From: Leptolyngbya sp. SIO4C1
GTDB taxonomy: Bacteria > Cyanobacteriota > Cyanobacteriia > Phormidesmidales > Phormidesmidaceae
DNA length: 31,644 nucleotides
Reading direction: 5' to 3'
NCBI GenBank assembly: GCA_010671975.1
Contig: JAAHIA010000009.1
Location: forward strand, 1 to 31,644
In this document: piece by piece, positions 1 through 8,326 of the stretch
Layout of the letters: each line of letters opens with the position of its first letter
Numbering within the stretch: position 1 is the first letter of the stretch
The notes under the pieces: model-generated
What the model was told of the DNA's origin: nothing
Seen by the model: only the letters and a program-made list of their open reading frames with translations
Databases searched by the model: none
Position numbers and translations under genes: made by a program

Positions 1-1722
1 GGCCAGGTCATCAACCTTGGCGATGATCATGTGGCCCTCGCCTTTGGCCCCACGATCAAAGATATGTTTCTTACTCCCTACAGCACGGCTTATACCGATG
101 AACTGCAGATGCCGGGGGTGGTCGTCCATGCGCAGATGGTGAGCCAAATTCTCAGCGCCGTGCTCGATCGGCAGCCGCTGATGTGGTTTTGGACACAGTG
201 GCAAGAATATCTTTGGATCTTAGTCTGGGCGCTGGTTGGGGGCTGGCTGGCCTGGCAGCTGAAGCAGCCGGTCTGGCTAGGCGGGGCGATTTTGCTGGCC
301 CTGGGTGGGCTCACCGGTATCAGCTGGCTGACGTTTCGCTATGCCGGTTGGATTCCGCTGGTGCCGCCCATCATCGCTTTAGGCACTGCCGTTGCCAACA
401 CGATTGCCTATCGCACCTTTTTTGACTCTTTTTATGACTCGCTGACGGGGCTGCCAAATCGCGCGCTGTGCCTGCGCAAGCTGCAGACTTATCTCGCTGA
501 AAAGCCAGGCCAGGCTGATATCTTGGCTTTGCTATTTATTGATATCAATGACTTTAAGACCATCAATGAAAGCTTCGGCCATCGCTCTGGCGATCGACTT
601 TTAATTGGTATTGCCGAGCAGCTCAAGCAGTGTCTACCGGGGACGCTGGTTGCGCGCGTGGGCGACGATGAGTTCGTTGTGCTGCTGCGCCGCATTCAGC
701 GCTCTAACCAGGCGATTGAGCTAGCTGATCAGCTGCAGGAAGTGCTCACTAAGCCGATGCAGCTCAATCAGCAGGTTCTATTTGTTACCATCAGCATTGG
801 CATTGCCTTTCACCAGCGCGGCTTTCGCTATCAGGCCGAAAGTCTGCTGCAGGATGCGCACCGAGCTATGTATCGCGCTAAGTCGCTGCGGCGCGATCGC
901 TACGAGGTTTTTGTCAAAGGGATGCGATCGCAAGCCATTTCGCGCCTGCAGCTAGAGATGGATCTGCGCCAGGCCATTGAGCAGCAGCAGTTTACGCTCT
1001 ACTACCAGCCGATTGTGGCCCTAGCAGCCGGTAAAATTGCTGGCTTTGAAGCCCTCATTCGCTGGCGACACCCAGAGCGCGGCTTTGTCTCTCCGGCCGA
1101 TTTTATCGCTGTAGCCGAAGAAACGGGCCTGATTATTCCGATTGGCCACTGGATTCTGCGCGAAGCCTGCCGCCAAATCCAGGCTTGGCATCAGCAGTTT
1201 CCCCAAGCGCCGCCCCTGTTTGTCAGCGTCAATCTTTCTAGTCGCCAGTTTGCTCAGGCCGACCTGGTTGAGCAGGTCGAGCAAATTCTAGCTGAGACGG
1301 GCGTGGCCCCCTGCTGCCTAAAGCTAGAGCTAACTGAGAGCGCAGCCATGGAAGACGTCGATGCTGCCATTGAGCAGCTGCTGCGGCTCAAAGTGATGGA
1401 TTTGCAAATTAGCCTCGACGATTTCGGTACCGGCTACTCTTCTTTGAGCTATCTGCATCGCTTCCCGACCGATACGCTAAAGGTTGATCAGTCGTTCGTT
1501 GGGCGCATGGAGCAAACCAGCGAAGATAGCGACATTGTCAGCACGATTATTGCCCTAGGCCATCGGCTGAAGATGAGTATCGTCGCTGAGGGCGTTGAAA
1601 CAGCGGCGCATCTAGCCCGGCTCAGAGCGCTGCAGTGTGACTATGGTCAGGGCTACTTTTTCTCAAAGCCGCTCTCGGGTGAACAGATGACGGTGCTGCT
1701 GCTGCAGGACAGCCGCTGGTAG
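1..1722 (+). CDS. CHASE2-GGDEF-EAL cyclic-di-GMP signalling protein (5' end outside window)
   Basis: The reading frame is open to base 1, so the gene begins upstream; the GTG at 31 is only the first start-like codon and lies inside the CHASE2 domain. In order, counting visible codons, there is the CHASE2 tail (about 1-60, with PGVVVHAQMVSQ), three membrane segments (about 65-140), a GGDEF domain (about 150-305) and an EAL domain (about 320-560). CHASE2 is an extracytoplasmic sensor; GGDEF makes and EAL degrades c-di-GMP. The cyclase signature reads GDDEF (bases 661-675) instead of GG(D/E)EF, and there is no RxxD inhibitory site before it, so synthesis is doubtful. The EAL half looks intact: FEALIRW, LELTES, DDFGTGYSSL, AEGVET and QGYFFSKP are all present. 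I infer a membrane-bound sensor acting mainly as a phosphodiesterase. It converges on the next gene with a 3-bp gap. Confidence 0.93.
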   Translation, partial: GQVINLGDDHVALAFGPTIKDMFLTPYSTAYTDELQMPGVVVHAQMVSQILSAVLDRQPLMWFWTQWQEYLWILVWALVGGWLAWQLKQPVWLGGAILLALGGLTGISWLTFRYAGWIPLVPPIIALGTAVANTIAYRTFFDSFYDSLTGLPNRALCLRKLQTYLAEKPGQADILALLFIDINDFKTINESFGHRSGDRLLIGIAEQLKQCLPGTLVARVGDDEFVVLLRRIQRSNQAIELADQLQEVLTKPMQLNQQVLFVTISIGIAFHQRGFRYQAESLLQDAHRAMYRAKSLRRDRYEVFVKGMRSQAISRLQLEMDLRQAIEQQQFTLYYQPIVALAAGKIAGFEALIRWRHPERGFVSPADFIAVAEETGLIIPIGHWILREACRQIQAWHQQFPQAPPLFVSVNLSSRQFAQADLVEQVEQILAETGVAPCCLKLELTESAAMEDVDAAIEQLLRLKVMDLQISLDDFGTGYSSLSYLHRFPTDTLKVDQSFVGRMEQTSEDSDIVSTIIALGHRLKMSIVAEGVETAAHLARLRALQCDYGQGYFFSKPLSGEQMTVLLLQDSRW

Positions 1723-1725
1723 ACA

Positions 1726-2496
1726 TCAGGACCGCAGCGCGGTGCGCAGCTGCTGGGCAGCTAGCTCGGGCACCTCTAGCGGTATCAGGTGGCCCACCTC
1801 CTGAATCGCCACCAGCTGAGCCTGCTGCAACAGATCGACAACGTCGGTTTGAATTTTGTCATAGGGGATTACCGGGTCATCTTTAGAAGCCAGCACCGTC
1901 ACAGGCATCTGCACCCGCTGCATCTGGGCAGCAATCGAATGAGTCATGCCTTCCAGCAGCCACCAGCGCCAGGCGCTACTGTCTGACATCACATGGGTTT
2001 GAATGGCCACCTCCCGCTGCTCGTCGGTGAGCGGCTGCTGCGCTGCGCTGCTGACGGTGGTTTCAGCATTGTCTCGGCTGGGATGGTGGTTGAGCAGCCG
2101 CCTTTTCTCCTCCTCGGGCATAGGCTCCTGCGTGGCTGGAGACGGCGCCATCAAAAATAGCTGCTGAATCTGATCGCCCTGTGCATCAGCCGCCACCTGC
2201 AGCGCCAGCTTGCCGCCCATGGAATGCCCGACTAGCGTATAGCGTTGAATGCCCAGCTGCTCGATCTCTTTGCGTACCCAGTCGGCATACCCCTGCAGCG
2301 AAGGCGACTTAAGCGGCGGCGTACCGCCAAACCCTGGCAGGTTTAACGCAACGCAACGATAGTCATCGCCTAGCTGTGCTGCCATCCACTGCCAGCTCAC
2401 AGCCGCACCGCTGAAGTAGTGTAGCAGCACTAGCACGGTCTCACCGCTGCCCCACTGCACGACCGGTGCCGTATCAGCCGTCTTCACTGTAGCCAC
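1726..2496 (-). CDS. Alpha/beta-hydrolase fold protein
   Basis: A 256-residue single-domain alpha/beta hydrolase without signal peptide, so probably cytoplasmic. The nucleophile elbow GHSMGG places Ser92; KDDP around 205-208 supplies the likely acid and GHLIP the histidine His236, so the triad is complete. The oxyanion-hole motif near residue 26 reads LLHYFSG rather than the usual HG. The start codon is GTG at 2496-2494, supported by a GAGG ribosome binding site seven bases upstream and no better ATG nearby. Substrate cannot be told from sequence; esterases, MenH-like enzymes and C-C hydrolases share this pattern. It stands alone, divergent from the polyamine operon and convergent with the c-di-GMP gene. 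Confidence 0.88.
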   Translation of the reverse strand: MATVKTADTAPVVQWGSGETVLVLLHYFSGAAVSWQWMAAQLGDDYRCVALNLPGFGGTPPLKSPSLQGYADWVRKEIEQLGIQRYTLVGHSMGGKLALQVAADAQGDQIQQLFLMAPSPATQEPMPEEEKRRLLNHHPSRDNAETTVSSAAQQPLTDEQREVAIQTHVMSDSSAWRWWLLEGMTHSIAAQMQRVQMPVTVLASKDDPVIPYDKIQTDVVDLLQQAQLVAIQEVGHLIPLEVPELAAQQLRTALRS

Positions 2497-2911
2497 AGCT
2501 ATTCCTCATAATATTTGATTGAGTTCAAAGCAATCGTAGTCGACCGGCGGTTGGACCACCTATTCCTTTGGCCAGAGTTGGCAACTCTATCAATAGCCAT
2601 AGGCAAGCTACAGGCAGCCGCTACGCTCAGGTCGACCCCGCTAGCAATCGTGTCAGCGAGCGCCCAAAGGTTATACACTAGTTGAGCTAAATCTTTTTAA
2701 TTGAGCGCTAAATTGTCTTCTAAAACACCGGCCTTGGCAATCCTGCACCAATTAATCTGGTCAAAGTTTTTTCGAGCTTTTCATCAGCAGCTCTGAAGCG
2801 TTTCTTTTCTATTCGCGTTCTCTACAGAATTGTTTCAACTAGGGTATTCAGCTGCTGTCCTAGCAACCGCCAGTAGCTGAAAAATCAGCTGTTTATTATA
2901 GAGCGTCCGCT
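2497..2911. promoter_or_regulatory. 415-bp divergent intergenic region upstream of speD-speE
   Basis: No gene is seen. It must hold the promoters of the hydrolase (minus) and the polyamine operon (plus), but I find no confident -35/-10 pair. Visible structure: a 15-bp palindrome AGAGTTGGCAACTCT at 2574-2588, a near-direct repeat TTGAGCTAAAT (2682-2692) and TTGAGCGCTAAAT (2701-2713) about two helical turns apart, and a small hairpin AGCTGA-AAAA-TCAGCT at 2875-2890 just before the speD-speE start. The right half is clearly more AT-rich than the flanking genes. Confidence 0.5.
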
Positions 2912-4198
2912 ATGAACTCTTTGGGAAGACATATCCTGGTGGAATTTCACGGCTGTTCTGCCGAAGTCCTCAATGAGGTACCGCTGATTGAATCTAGCAT
3001 GGTTGACGCTGCCAAAGAAGCCGGTGCTACGATTATCAGCTCCATTTTTCACCACTTTTCGCCGTTCGGCGTCTCTGGCGTGGTGGTGATTCAAGAAAGC
3101 CATCTGGCGATTCATACCTGGCCTGAATATCGCTATGCGGCGGTCGATCTGTTTACCTGCGGCGATTCGGTCAATCCGTGGGTGTCTTACGAAATGCTGA
3201 AGCAGGCCTTTCGCGCCGAGCATGGTTCAGCCATCGAGCTGAATCGCGGGCAGCTTGAGCTGTTAGAAAAAACGGATATTGACCTGGGCGATCTGCGCGA
3301 TCAGGCCACTCAAAAGCTGGTCACGCCGAAGTATAGTCGCAGCGTTTGGTTCACCGATCGCAATGAGAATATTGCGCTCTCTATTCGGCATAAAGGCGAT
3401 CGCTTATTTCGGGAAAAGTCGCCCTATCAGACGGTGGAAATTTTTGACACGTTTGAATATGGCAAAATGCTGACCGTCGATAAGATGGTCATGTGTAGCG
3501 AAAAGGATGAAAAAGCCTATCACGAGATGATTATTCACGTGCCGCTGGTGATTAATCCGGACGTGAAGAATGTGCTGGTGATTGGCGGCGGCGACGGCGG
3601 CAGCGTGCGAGAGATTTTACGCCATCCGCAGATTGAGCAGGTGACCATGGTTGAGATTGATGAGGTGGTGATACGAGCGTCTCGCACCTTCTTACCGAGT
3701 CTGTCGTCTGCCCTCAACGATCCCAAGCTGAGGCTGATCATCGATGACGGCATTCGCTATCTGGCCGAAGCGCCTGACGAGCAGTTTGACCTGATTGTGA
3801 TTGACTCGTCTGACCCGGTAGGGCCGTCTGAGGGACTGTTTAGCGCTGGCTTTTACAAAGACGTCTATCGCTGCTTGAAACCGGGTGGCGTCATGACCGC
3901 CCAGAGCGAGTCACCCCGCTTTAACCAGGCGGCATTCGTCGATCTCAATCGCTGCCTAAAGAGCATTTTCGAGGCTGAGAACGTCTTTTGCTACCTTGCC
4001 TTTATCCCTACCTACCCAACTGGGATGTGGAGCTTTTCATACTGCACTAAGAACGGTCTGCATCCGACAGCGCCCCTGAATGAAGCGCGCGCTCGGCAAA
4101 TCTCTCAAGACTTTGACCTGCAGTATTACAACAGCAGTATCCACCGCGCCGCCTTTTGCCTGCCGACGTTCATTCAAAGAATGCTCGATGGTCACTAA
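2912..4198 (+). CDS. Fused S-adenosylmethionine decarboxylase-spermidine synthase
   Basis: One 428-residue frame carries two normally separate polyamine enzymes. Residues 1-125 are a prokaryotic AdoMet decarboxylase: the self-cleavage site ESHLAIHTWPE puts the pyruvoyl-forming Ser at 63, with His68 and Cys83 (TCGD), the same numbering as the Thermotoga enzyme. Residues 140-428 are a spermidine synthase with FDTFEYGKMLTVD, the AdoMet-type glycine loop GGGDGG (225-230) and the active-site loop DSSDPVGPSE (298-307). The first half makes decarboxylated AdoMet and the second transfers its aminopropyl group to a diamine such as putrescine. Self-cleavage at Ser63 would release a short N-terminal beta chain and leave the alpha chain attached to the synthase. 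The stop overlaps the next gene by 11 bp, indicating one operon. Speermidine as product is inferred; other aminopropyl acceptors are possible. Confidence 0.95.
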   Translation: MNSLGRHILVEFHGCSAEVLNEVPLIESSMVDAAKEAGATIISSIFHHFSPFGVSGVVVIQESHLAIHTWPEYRYAAVDLFTCGDSVNPWVSYEMLKQAFRAEHGSAIELNRGQLELLEKTDIDLGDLRDQATQKLVTPKYSRSVWFTDRNENIALSIRHKGDRLFREKSPYQTVEIFDTFEYGKMLTVDKMVMCSEKDEKAYHEMIIHVPLVINPDVKNVLVIGGGDGGSVREILRHPQIEQVTMVEIDEVVIRASRTFLPSLSSALNDPKLRLIIDDGIRYLAEAPDEQFDLIVIDSSDPVGPSEGLFSAGFYKDVYRCLKPGGVMTAQSESPRFNQAAFVDLNRCLKSIFEAENVFCYLAFIPTYPTGMWSFSYCTKNGLHPTAPLNEARARQISQDFDLQYYNSSIHRAAFCLPTFIQRMLDGH

Positions 4199-5237
4199 GC
4201 TAGACATCATTGCCAGCTTTGATCCTAGCGAGGTCGGACTGGAAAATGGCAACCTGTTTGGGTTTCCATTCACCTATGAGACGGCTGACATCATCGTACT
4301 GGGAGTGCCTTGGGAGGTCAGTGTCTCTTACGGAGCGGGCACTGCTCAAGGCCCGCAGGCAATCTTAGAGGCCTCACCGCAGCTGGACTTTTACGATCTA
4401 GATAATCCGACCGGCTGGCAGCAGGGCATTTTTATGCTGCCGATTGCCTCGGAGCTGATCTCGCAGAATGCTGCGCTGCGCGCTAAAGCTGCTCAAATTA
4501 TTGCCGGGCAGGAGCAGGGTGTTCAGATTGCTGCTGATGACGCGCTAGCAAGCGCCCTGGCTGAGGTAAATCGCGGCTGCGATCGCATGAATCAGTGGGT
4601 ATTTCAGCAGAGCCAGCAGGCGCTGCGGCAGCAAAAAAAGGTGGCGGTGATTGGCGGCGACCACAGCGTGCCGCTGGGCTATCTGCAGGCGCTAGGCGAG
4701 CAGTACGCTGAGTTTGGCGTACTGCACATTGACGCCCATGCCGATCTGCGTCGGGCCTATGAAGGGTTTGAGTTTTCTCACGCCTCAATTATGTACAACG
4801 CGCTGCAGATGCCGCAGATCGTCAAGCTGGCGCAGGTTGGCCTGCGTGATGTGTCACCGGCTGAGGTGCAACTAGCCGAAGCCTCTGACGGCCGAGCGGT
4901 GATGCACTTTGACGCCGTGCTCAAGCAGCAGCGCTATGGCGGTACGCCCTGGCTGACGCTCTGCCAAAAGATAGTGGCTGACCTGCCGCAGCAGGTTTAC
5001 ATCAGCTTTGACGTGGACGGGCTCGATCCGAAGCTCTGCCCTAGAACCGGCACGCCCGTACCAGGCGGCTTAGAGATAGAAGAAGCCTACTGCCTCTGTC
5101 GCGAAGTGGTGCGCAGCGGTCGAGAGATCGTCGGCTTTGATCTCTGCGAGGTTGGCCCTGACAGCTGGGATGGCAACGTCGGTGCGCGGATTGTCTATAA
5201 GCTGTGCAATCTAATGGGGCTATCAGGCAGGGCGTGA
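4188..5237 (+). CDS. speB: Agmatinase-type ureohydrolase
   Basis: A 349-residue ureohydrolase (arginase/agmatinase superfamily, binuclear manganese enzyme in the cytoplasm). The metal ligands are all present: GGDHS (156-160), DAHAD (182-186) and DVDGLDP (275-281). I chose ATG 4188, inside the last codons of the preceding gene, because it gives an 11-bp overlap and translational coupling; an ATG at 4080 is also in frame but would add 36 residues lying over the conserved end of the synthase. Agmatinase converts agmatine to putrescine and urea, and putrescine is the acceptor for the fused enzyme upstream, so the two genes make a compact agmatine-to-spermidine unit. An insertion of about 45 residues precedes the GGDHS motif. 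The family also contains guanidine hydrolases and other ureohydrolases; the context favours agmatinase. Confidence 0.87.
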   Translation: MVTKLDIIASFDPSEVGLENGNLFGFPFTYETADIIVLGVPWEVSVSYGAGTAQGPQAILEASPQLDFYDLDNPTGWQQGIFMLPIASELISQNAALRAKAAQIIAGQEQGVQIAADDALASALAEVNRGCDRMNQWVFQQSQQALRQQKKVAVIGGDHSVPLGYLQALGEQYAEFGVLHIDAHADLRRAYEGFEFSHASIMYNALQMPQIVKLAQVGLRDVSPAEVQLAEASDGRAVMHFDAVLKQQRYGGTPWLTLCQKIVADLPQQVYISFDVDGLDPKLCPRTGTPVPGGLEIEEAYCLCREVVRSGREIVGFDLCEVGPDSWDGNVGARIVYKLCNLMGLSGRA

Positions 5238-5320
5238 GCCCGCAGCAAAACTATGGCGCAGGGTAGACGCGATCGCAGCGTCCTTCCTTCACAATGCCAG
5301 TAGCTTTTTGACCGGATGCC

Positions 5321-6112
5321 ATGACTTTGACCGCACTGATTACCGGCGCTTCACAGGGGACAGGCCGCGCCACGGCCCTGTACTTTGCTCAGCGCGGCTA
5401 TGACATAGCGATCGCGGCGCGCAGCGCCGATCGGCTAAATCAGGTGGCCGATGAAATTCGCAGCTTAGGGCGTCAGGCGCTGGCCATCCCCACCGACGTG
5501 TCCCAGCCTGACCAGGTCGCAGCGCTGGTTGAGAAAACGCTGGCCGCGCTAGGCTCGGTTGACGTGCTAATTAACACGGCCGGTATTTGCCTCACCGGCC
5601 CCGTGCAGAGCACGACGCTCGAAGATTGGCATCAGCTAGTCGACACCAACTTTTGGGGCTACGTCTATACAATCAACGCGCTACTGCCTCACCTGATCGA
5701 GCGCCAGCAGGGCGCTATCGTCAACGTTGGCTCATTTGGCGGTAAGCTACCGCTGCCGCAGATGACGGCCTACTGCGCCAGTAAGTACGCTGTGACGGGT
5801 TTGAGTGAATCGCTGCAGGTCGAACTGGCGCAGCACAATATTCACGTGGCGCTGGTGCATCCGGGCGTAATCAACAGCAGCTTTATGGAGCGCGCCCAGT
5901 TTCGCGGTGAAGGCGACCAGCAGGCGCGCGATCGCATGGCGAATATGCTCAAATCGAGCTGGGTGAGCCAGCCGGAAGACATTGCTCAGGCAATCTGGCA
6001 AGCTGTTGTTCACAAGCGCAGTGAGACCGTGGTAGGACCCGCCACGCTGGCGACAGAGGCGCATCGGCTGTTCCCAGGGCTCACACGCTGGGCGCTGCGC
6101 GCCGCTGTTTGA
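5321..6112 (+). CDS. Short-chain dehydrogenase/reductase
   Basis: A 263-residue classical SDR with a Rossmann fold. The cofactor motif TGASQGTG is at 8-15, NTAG (a variant of NNAG) at 85-88, and the catalytic set is Ser138, Tyr151 and Lys155 in YCASK. The Arg at 34 after the second strand (AARS) suggests NADP(H) preference. The motif PGVINSSFM follows the active site as in many SDRs that act on small carbonyl or hydroxyl compounds. Substrate is unknown. The 83-bp gap from the agmatinase gene contains a HIP1 octamer (5269-5276) and no clear terminator, so weak co-transcription with the polyamine genes is possible but not shown. Confidence 0.9.
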   Translation: MTLTALITGASQGTGRATALYFAQRGYDIAIAARSADRLNQVADEIRSLGRQALAIPTDVSQPDQVAALVEKTLAALGSVDVLINTAGICLTGPVQSTTLEDWHQLVDTNFWGYVYTINALLPHLIERQQGAIVNVGSFGGKLPLPQMTAYCASKYAVTGLSESLQVELAQHNIHVALVHPGVINSSFMERAQFRGEGDQQARDRMANMLKSSWVSQPEDIAQAIWQAVVHKRSETVVGPATLATEAHRLFPGLTRWALRAAV

Positions 6113-6259
6113 CATAAGGCGAATTTGGTCAGTAAAAGGTCGAGATTCATTAATGAAAGCGATCACTTCAAAAATTAGATGACCCAATAGCAAGCGCAAC
6201 GCCGATTTGCTTCAGCTACACTATGGTAAAGATGTAGGCTAATCTATTGAGGCTTGTGC

Positions 6260-6475
6260 ATGACTTTAGCGGATCTTTTACCTACACTTAGGCAGTTGCC
6301 AGAGTCAGAAAAGTTAGAGCTAATAAGACTTTTAGCAGCTAATCTCTGTAATGGTATGAATATTTCACCGTTCGAGCCTTTCAAAACCTACTTTTTGCCT
6401 ACTCCTTACAATGCTTTTGGTGCAGGAGCTGTTTTGATGCAGGCTATGTCAACTGCCGAGTCGCTAGAACAGTAA
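6260..6475 (+). CDS. Small cyanobacterial hypothetical protein
   Basis: A 71-residue soluble protein. ATG 6260 is chosen because GAGG lies seven bases upstream; the TTG at 6254 is poorly placed. The N-terminal half (LLPTLRQLPESEKLELIRLL) reads like the helical segment of small cyanobacterial antitoxin-like proteins, and the C-terminal half carries the proline/tyrosine-rich stretch ISPFEPFKTYFLPTPYNAFG, which I recall as a conserved pattern in unnamed cyanobacterial proteins. No toxin gene lies beside it: the following 217 bp hold only a terminator. The segment is more AT-rich than its neighbours. Function unknown; an orphan antitoxin-like protein is one possibility. Confidence 0.7.
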   Translation: MTLADLLPTLRQLPESEKLELIRLLAANLCNGMNISPFEPFKTYFLPTPYNAFGAGAVLMQAMSTAESLEQ

Positions 6476-6628
6476 CATGCGCTTGAGATATTCAACAACT
6501 GACTCGTCCCAAAACCACGCAGCTAAATGTATTTGTCAAGCTAGCTAAGAGGGCGGATATTTCTAAAAGCTCTACGCACTAGTCAATAATCTGACGTGCA
6601 ATCCAATGCTTTCGTTGATTGCATCTCT

Positions 6629-6655
6629 AAAAAAAGGGCCGCGCTGCGGCCCTTT
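6629..6655 (-). terminator. Rho-independent terminator of the peroxiredoxin gene
   Basis: A perfect 7-bp GC stem, GGGCCGC (6636-6642) with GCGGCCC (6646-6652) and a 3-base loop, flanked by seven A on the left and TTT on the right. Read on the minus strand, the stem is followed by seven T, a classical terminator 40 bp past the peroxiredoxin stop. The weaker T run on the plus strand may also stop transcripts from the small gene at 6260. Confidence 0.88.
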
Positions 6656-6692
6656 GAGTTTCCAGCAGAAGACTTGATGATCTTGTATTGGA

Positions 6693-7334
6693 CTATTTAT
6701 TTGGCTGAGGCGTCATGCGCAGATAGGGCTTCACCTCAGTCACCCCTTTCGGGAACTTTTGCTTGGCTTCTTCGGTAGAAATCGACGGCACCACGACGCA
6801 GTCGTCGCCATCTTGCCAGTTGGCTGGCGTTGCGACCTTGTGATACTCAGTCAGCTGTAGCGAATCAATGACTCGCAGCAGCTCGTCAAAGTTGCGGCCT
6901 GTGCTAGCCGGGTAGGTAATGCTGAGACGCAGCTTTTTGTCCGGATCGATGACAAAGACTGAGCGCACCGTCAGCGTGTTGCCCGTGCTGGAGTTCGGGT
7001 GAATCATCCCGTACAGCTCAGACACTTTCTTGTCACTGTCTGCCAGGATGGGATAGTTGACAGTGGTGCTTTGAGTTTCATTGATATCGCCAATCCAGCC
7101 CTTGTGTGAATCAGCATCGTCAACGCTGAGCGCAATCGTCTTTACGTTGCGCTGCTTAAACTCATCCTGCAGCTTAGCGACCATACCTAGCTCAGTGGTG
7201 CAGACCGGCGTGTAGTCCGCCGGGTGAGAAAAGAGCACGACCCAGCTATCGCCTGCCCAGTCGTAAAACTTGATTTCGCCCTCAGACGACTGTTGAGTAA
7301 AGTCAGGGACTTTATCACCTAGTTGAAGCGCCAT
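6693..7334 (-). CDS. 1-Cys peroxiredoxin (Prx6 type)
   Basis: A 213-residue thiol peroxidase of normal length for the 1-Cys family. The catalytic motif PADYTPVCTTE gives the peroxidatic Cys45, with Thr42 and a later Arg (TVRSVF) completing the usual active site. No resolving-cysteine motif of the 2-Cys type is present; the other cysteine is in DGDDCVVVP, as in Prx6 homologues. It reduces H2O2 and alkyl hydroperoxides, recycled by an external thiol or glutathione. It resembles the single 1-Cys Prx of Synechocystis. The gene is monocistronic: a terminator lies downstream and a 320-bp intergenic region upstream, with an AGGA ribosome binding site before ATG 7334. Confidence 0.95.
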   Translation of the reverse strand: MALQLGDKVPDFTQQSSEGEIKFYDWAGDSWVVLFSHPADYTPVCTTELGMVAKLQDEFKQRNVKTIALSVDDADSHKGWIGDINETQSTTVNYPILADSDKKVSELYGMIHPNSSTGNTLTVRSVFVIDPDKKLRLSITYPASTGRNFDELLRVIDSLQLTEYHKVATPANWQDGDDCVVVPSISTEEAKQKFPKGVTEVKPYLRMTPQPNK

Positions 7335-7654
7335 AACCGTATTCCTGTGTTTCCTTACTTAGAACAAGACTCAGCAGCAAGCCTGCGAGTGGGCAAGGCT
7401 GCCCGTGAATCATGTTGTCACAAACTCCGGTATTCCGATCGGAGTTTAGAGGATTTCTTAACCATCGTAGCGTGAAGGCACCGATCCCCAGCTGTGCTCG
7501 GCCTCGATCGGATCGGTTGATGCGATCGCGCTAGCTCTTAAGGTAAGTAATTTTGCGGAGATTAGCCGGTATACGTAAATGGCCTTTTACAAATCGTTTC
7601 ATTTGGCAATGTTCGGCACAACGCCTTGCTTATTTCTCTAATGCAGGCGCTCGA
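7335..7654. promoter_or_regulatory. 320-bp intergenic region with an 8-bp dyad upstream of the peroxiredoxin gene
   Basis: No gene is seen. An inverted repeat AAACTCCG (7422-7429) and CGGAGTTT (7440-7447), perfect over 8 bp with a 10-base spacer, lies about 90 bp upstream of the peroxiredoxin start and could be a regulator-binding site or a small hairpin. A HIP1 octamer and several GATC-rich words lie near 7505-7530. I find no convincing sigma-70 promoter or terminator for the Nudix gene, which ends at 7655. Confidence 0.45.
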
Positions 7655-8251
7655 CTACGGGCGCTCAATTTTAGACTGAGCGCAGCCTAGCATCCCCAAA
7701 TAGCTGAGCCCTAAGTAAACTGCTGCCAGCGTTCCGGCCACCTGCAGCTCGCCGGCCTGAATCCGCCTACTTACGGTCGCTAGCGGCACCCGCACGAGCT
7801 CAATGTCTTCTGTGAGGTCAAGCTGCTGCTGCCCTACCGGCTGTGCATCTTTCGCTAAGAATAGGTGAATTCGGTTTGTCTCTTTGACCGGATTGTCATA
7901 GAGCGTTGCCAGCGGTATCAGCCCGGCGGCGCTGTAGCCGGTTTCTTCCTGCAGCTCTCGCAGCGCCGCCGTGTCAGCTGCCTCTTGAGCTGGGTCAAAC
8001 GTACCGGCCGGCAGCTCGAGCAGCACCTGCTGCGCCCCGTGACGATACTGACGCACAAAGACAATTTCCTGCTGGGGCGTCACCGGTAGCACCAGCGCGA
8101 CGTCGGGCCGAACGCTGACAAAATAATCCTCAACCACCTGGCCATCTGGCAGCTGCACGCAGTCTTGCCGCACCTTATACCAGCGATGGTCAAAGGCCAG
8201 GCGCGATCGCAGAATCTTCCAGTGTTTGTCAGTTGGCCGGGCGTCAGTCAT
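7655..8251 (-). CDS. Nudix hydrolase, ADP-ribose pyrophosphatase-like
   Basis: A 198-residue Nudix protein. The metal-binding part of the Nudix box, REL-QEETGY, is at 98-106, preceded by Glu90 and the segment LELPAG typical of the ADP-ribose/ADP-sugar pyrophosphatase branch. The spacing between the first glycine (83) and Glu90 is one residue longer than the consensus G-x5-E. The N-terminal part (residues 10-50, with FDHRWYKVRQD and LPDG) matches the beta-rich dimerisation domain of that branch. It would cleave nucleoside diphosphate sugars to AMP plus sugar phosphate in the cytoplasm. It is divergent from the response regulator, 75 bp away. Confidence 0.9.
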   Translation of the reverse strand: MTDARPTDKHWKILRSRLAFDHRWYKVRQDCVQLPDGQVVEDYFVSVRPDVALVLPVTPQQEIVFVRQYRHGAQQVLLELPAGTFDPAQEAADTAALRELQEETGYSAAGLIPLATLYDNPVKETNRIHLFLAKDAQPVGQQQLDLTEDIELVRVPLATVSRRIQAGELQVAGTLAAVYLGLSYLGMLGCAQSKIERP

Positions 8252-8326
8252 AGCGTATTCAGCAGCGAACGTCAGTCATGATCTATGCTTCGATAGTAAA
8301 CGCCTATCTAAAACAGACCCAACGCT

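Noticed and set aside
31..60. GTG at 31 as the true start of the CHASE2-GGDEF-EAL gene
   Set aside because: The frame is open to base 1 and the start would cut the CHASE2 domain; no ribosome binding site precedes it.
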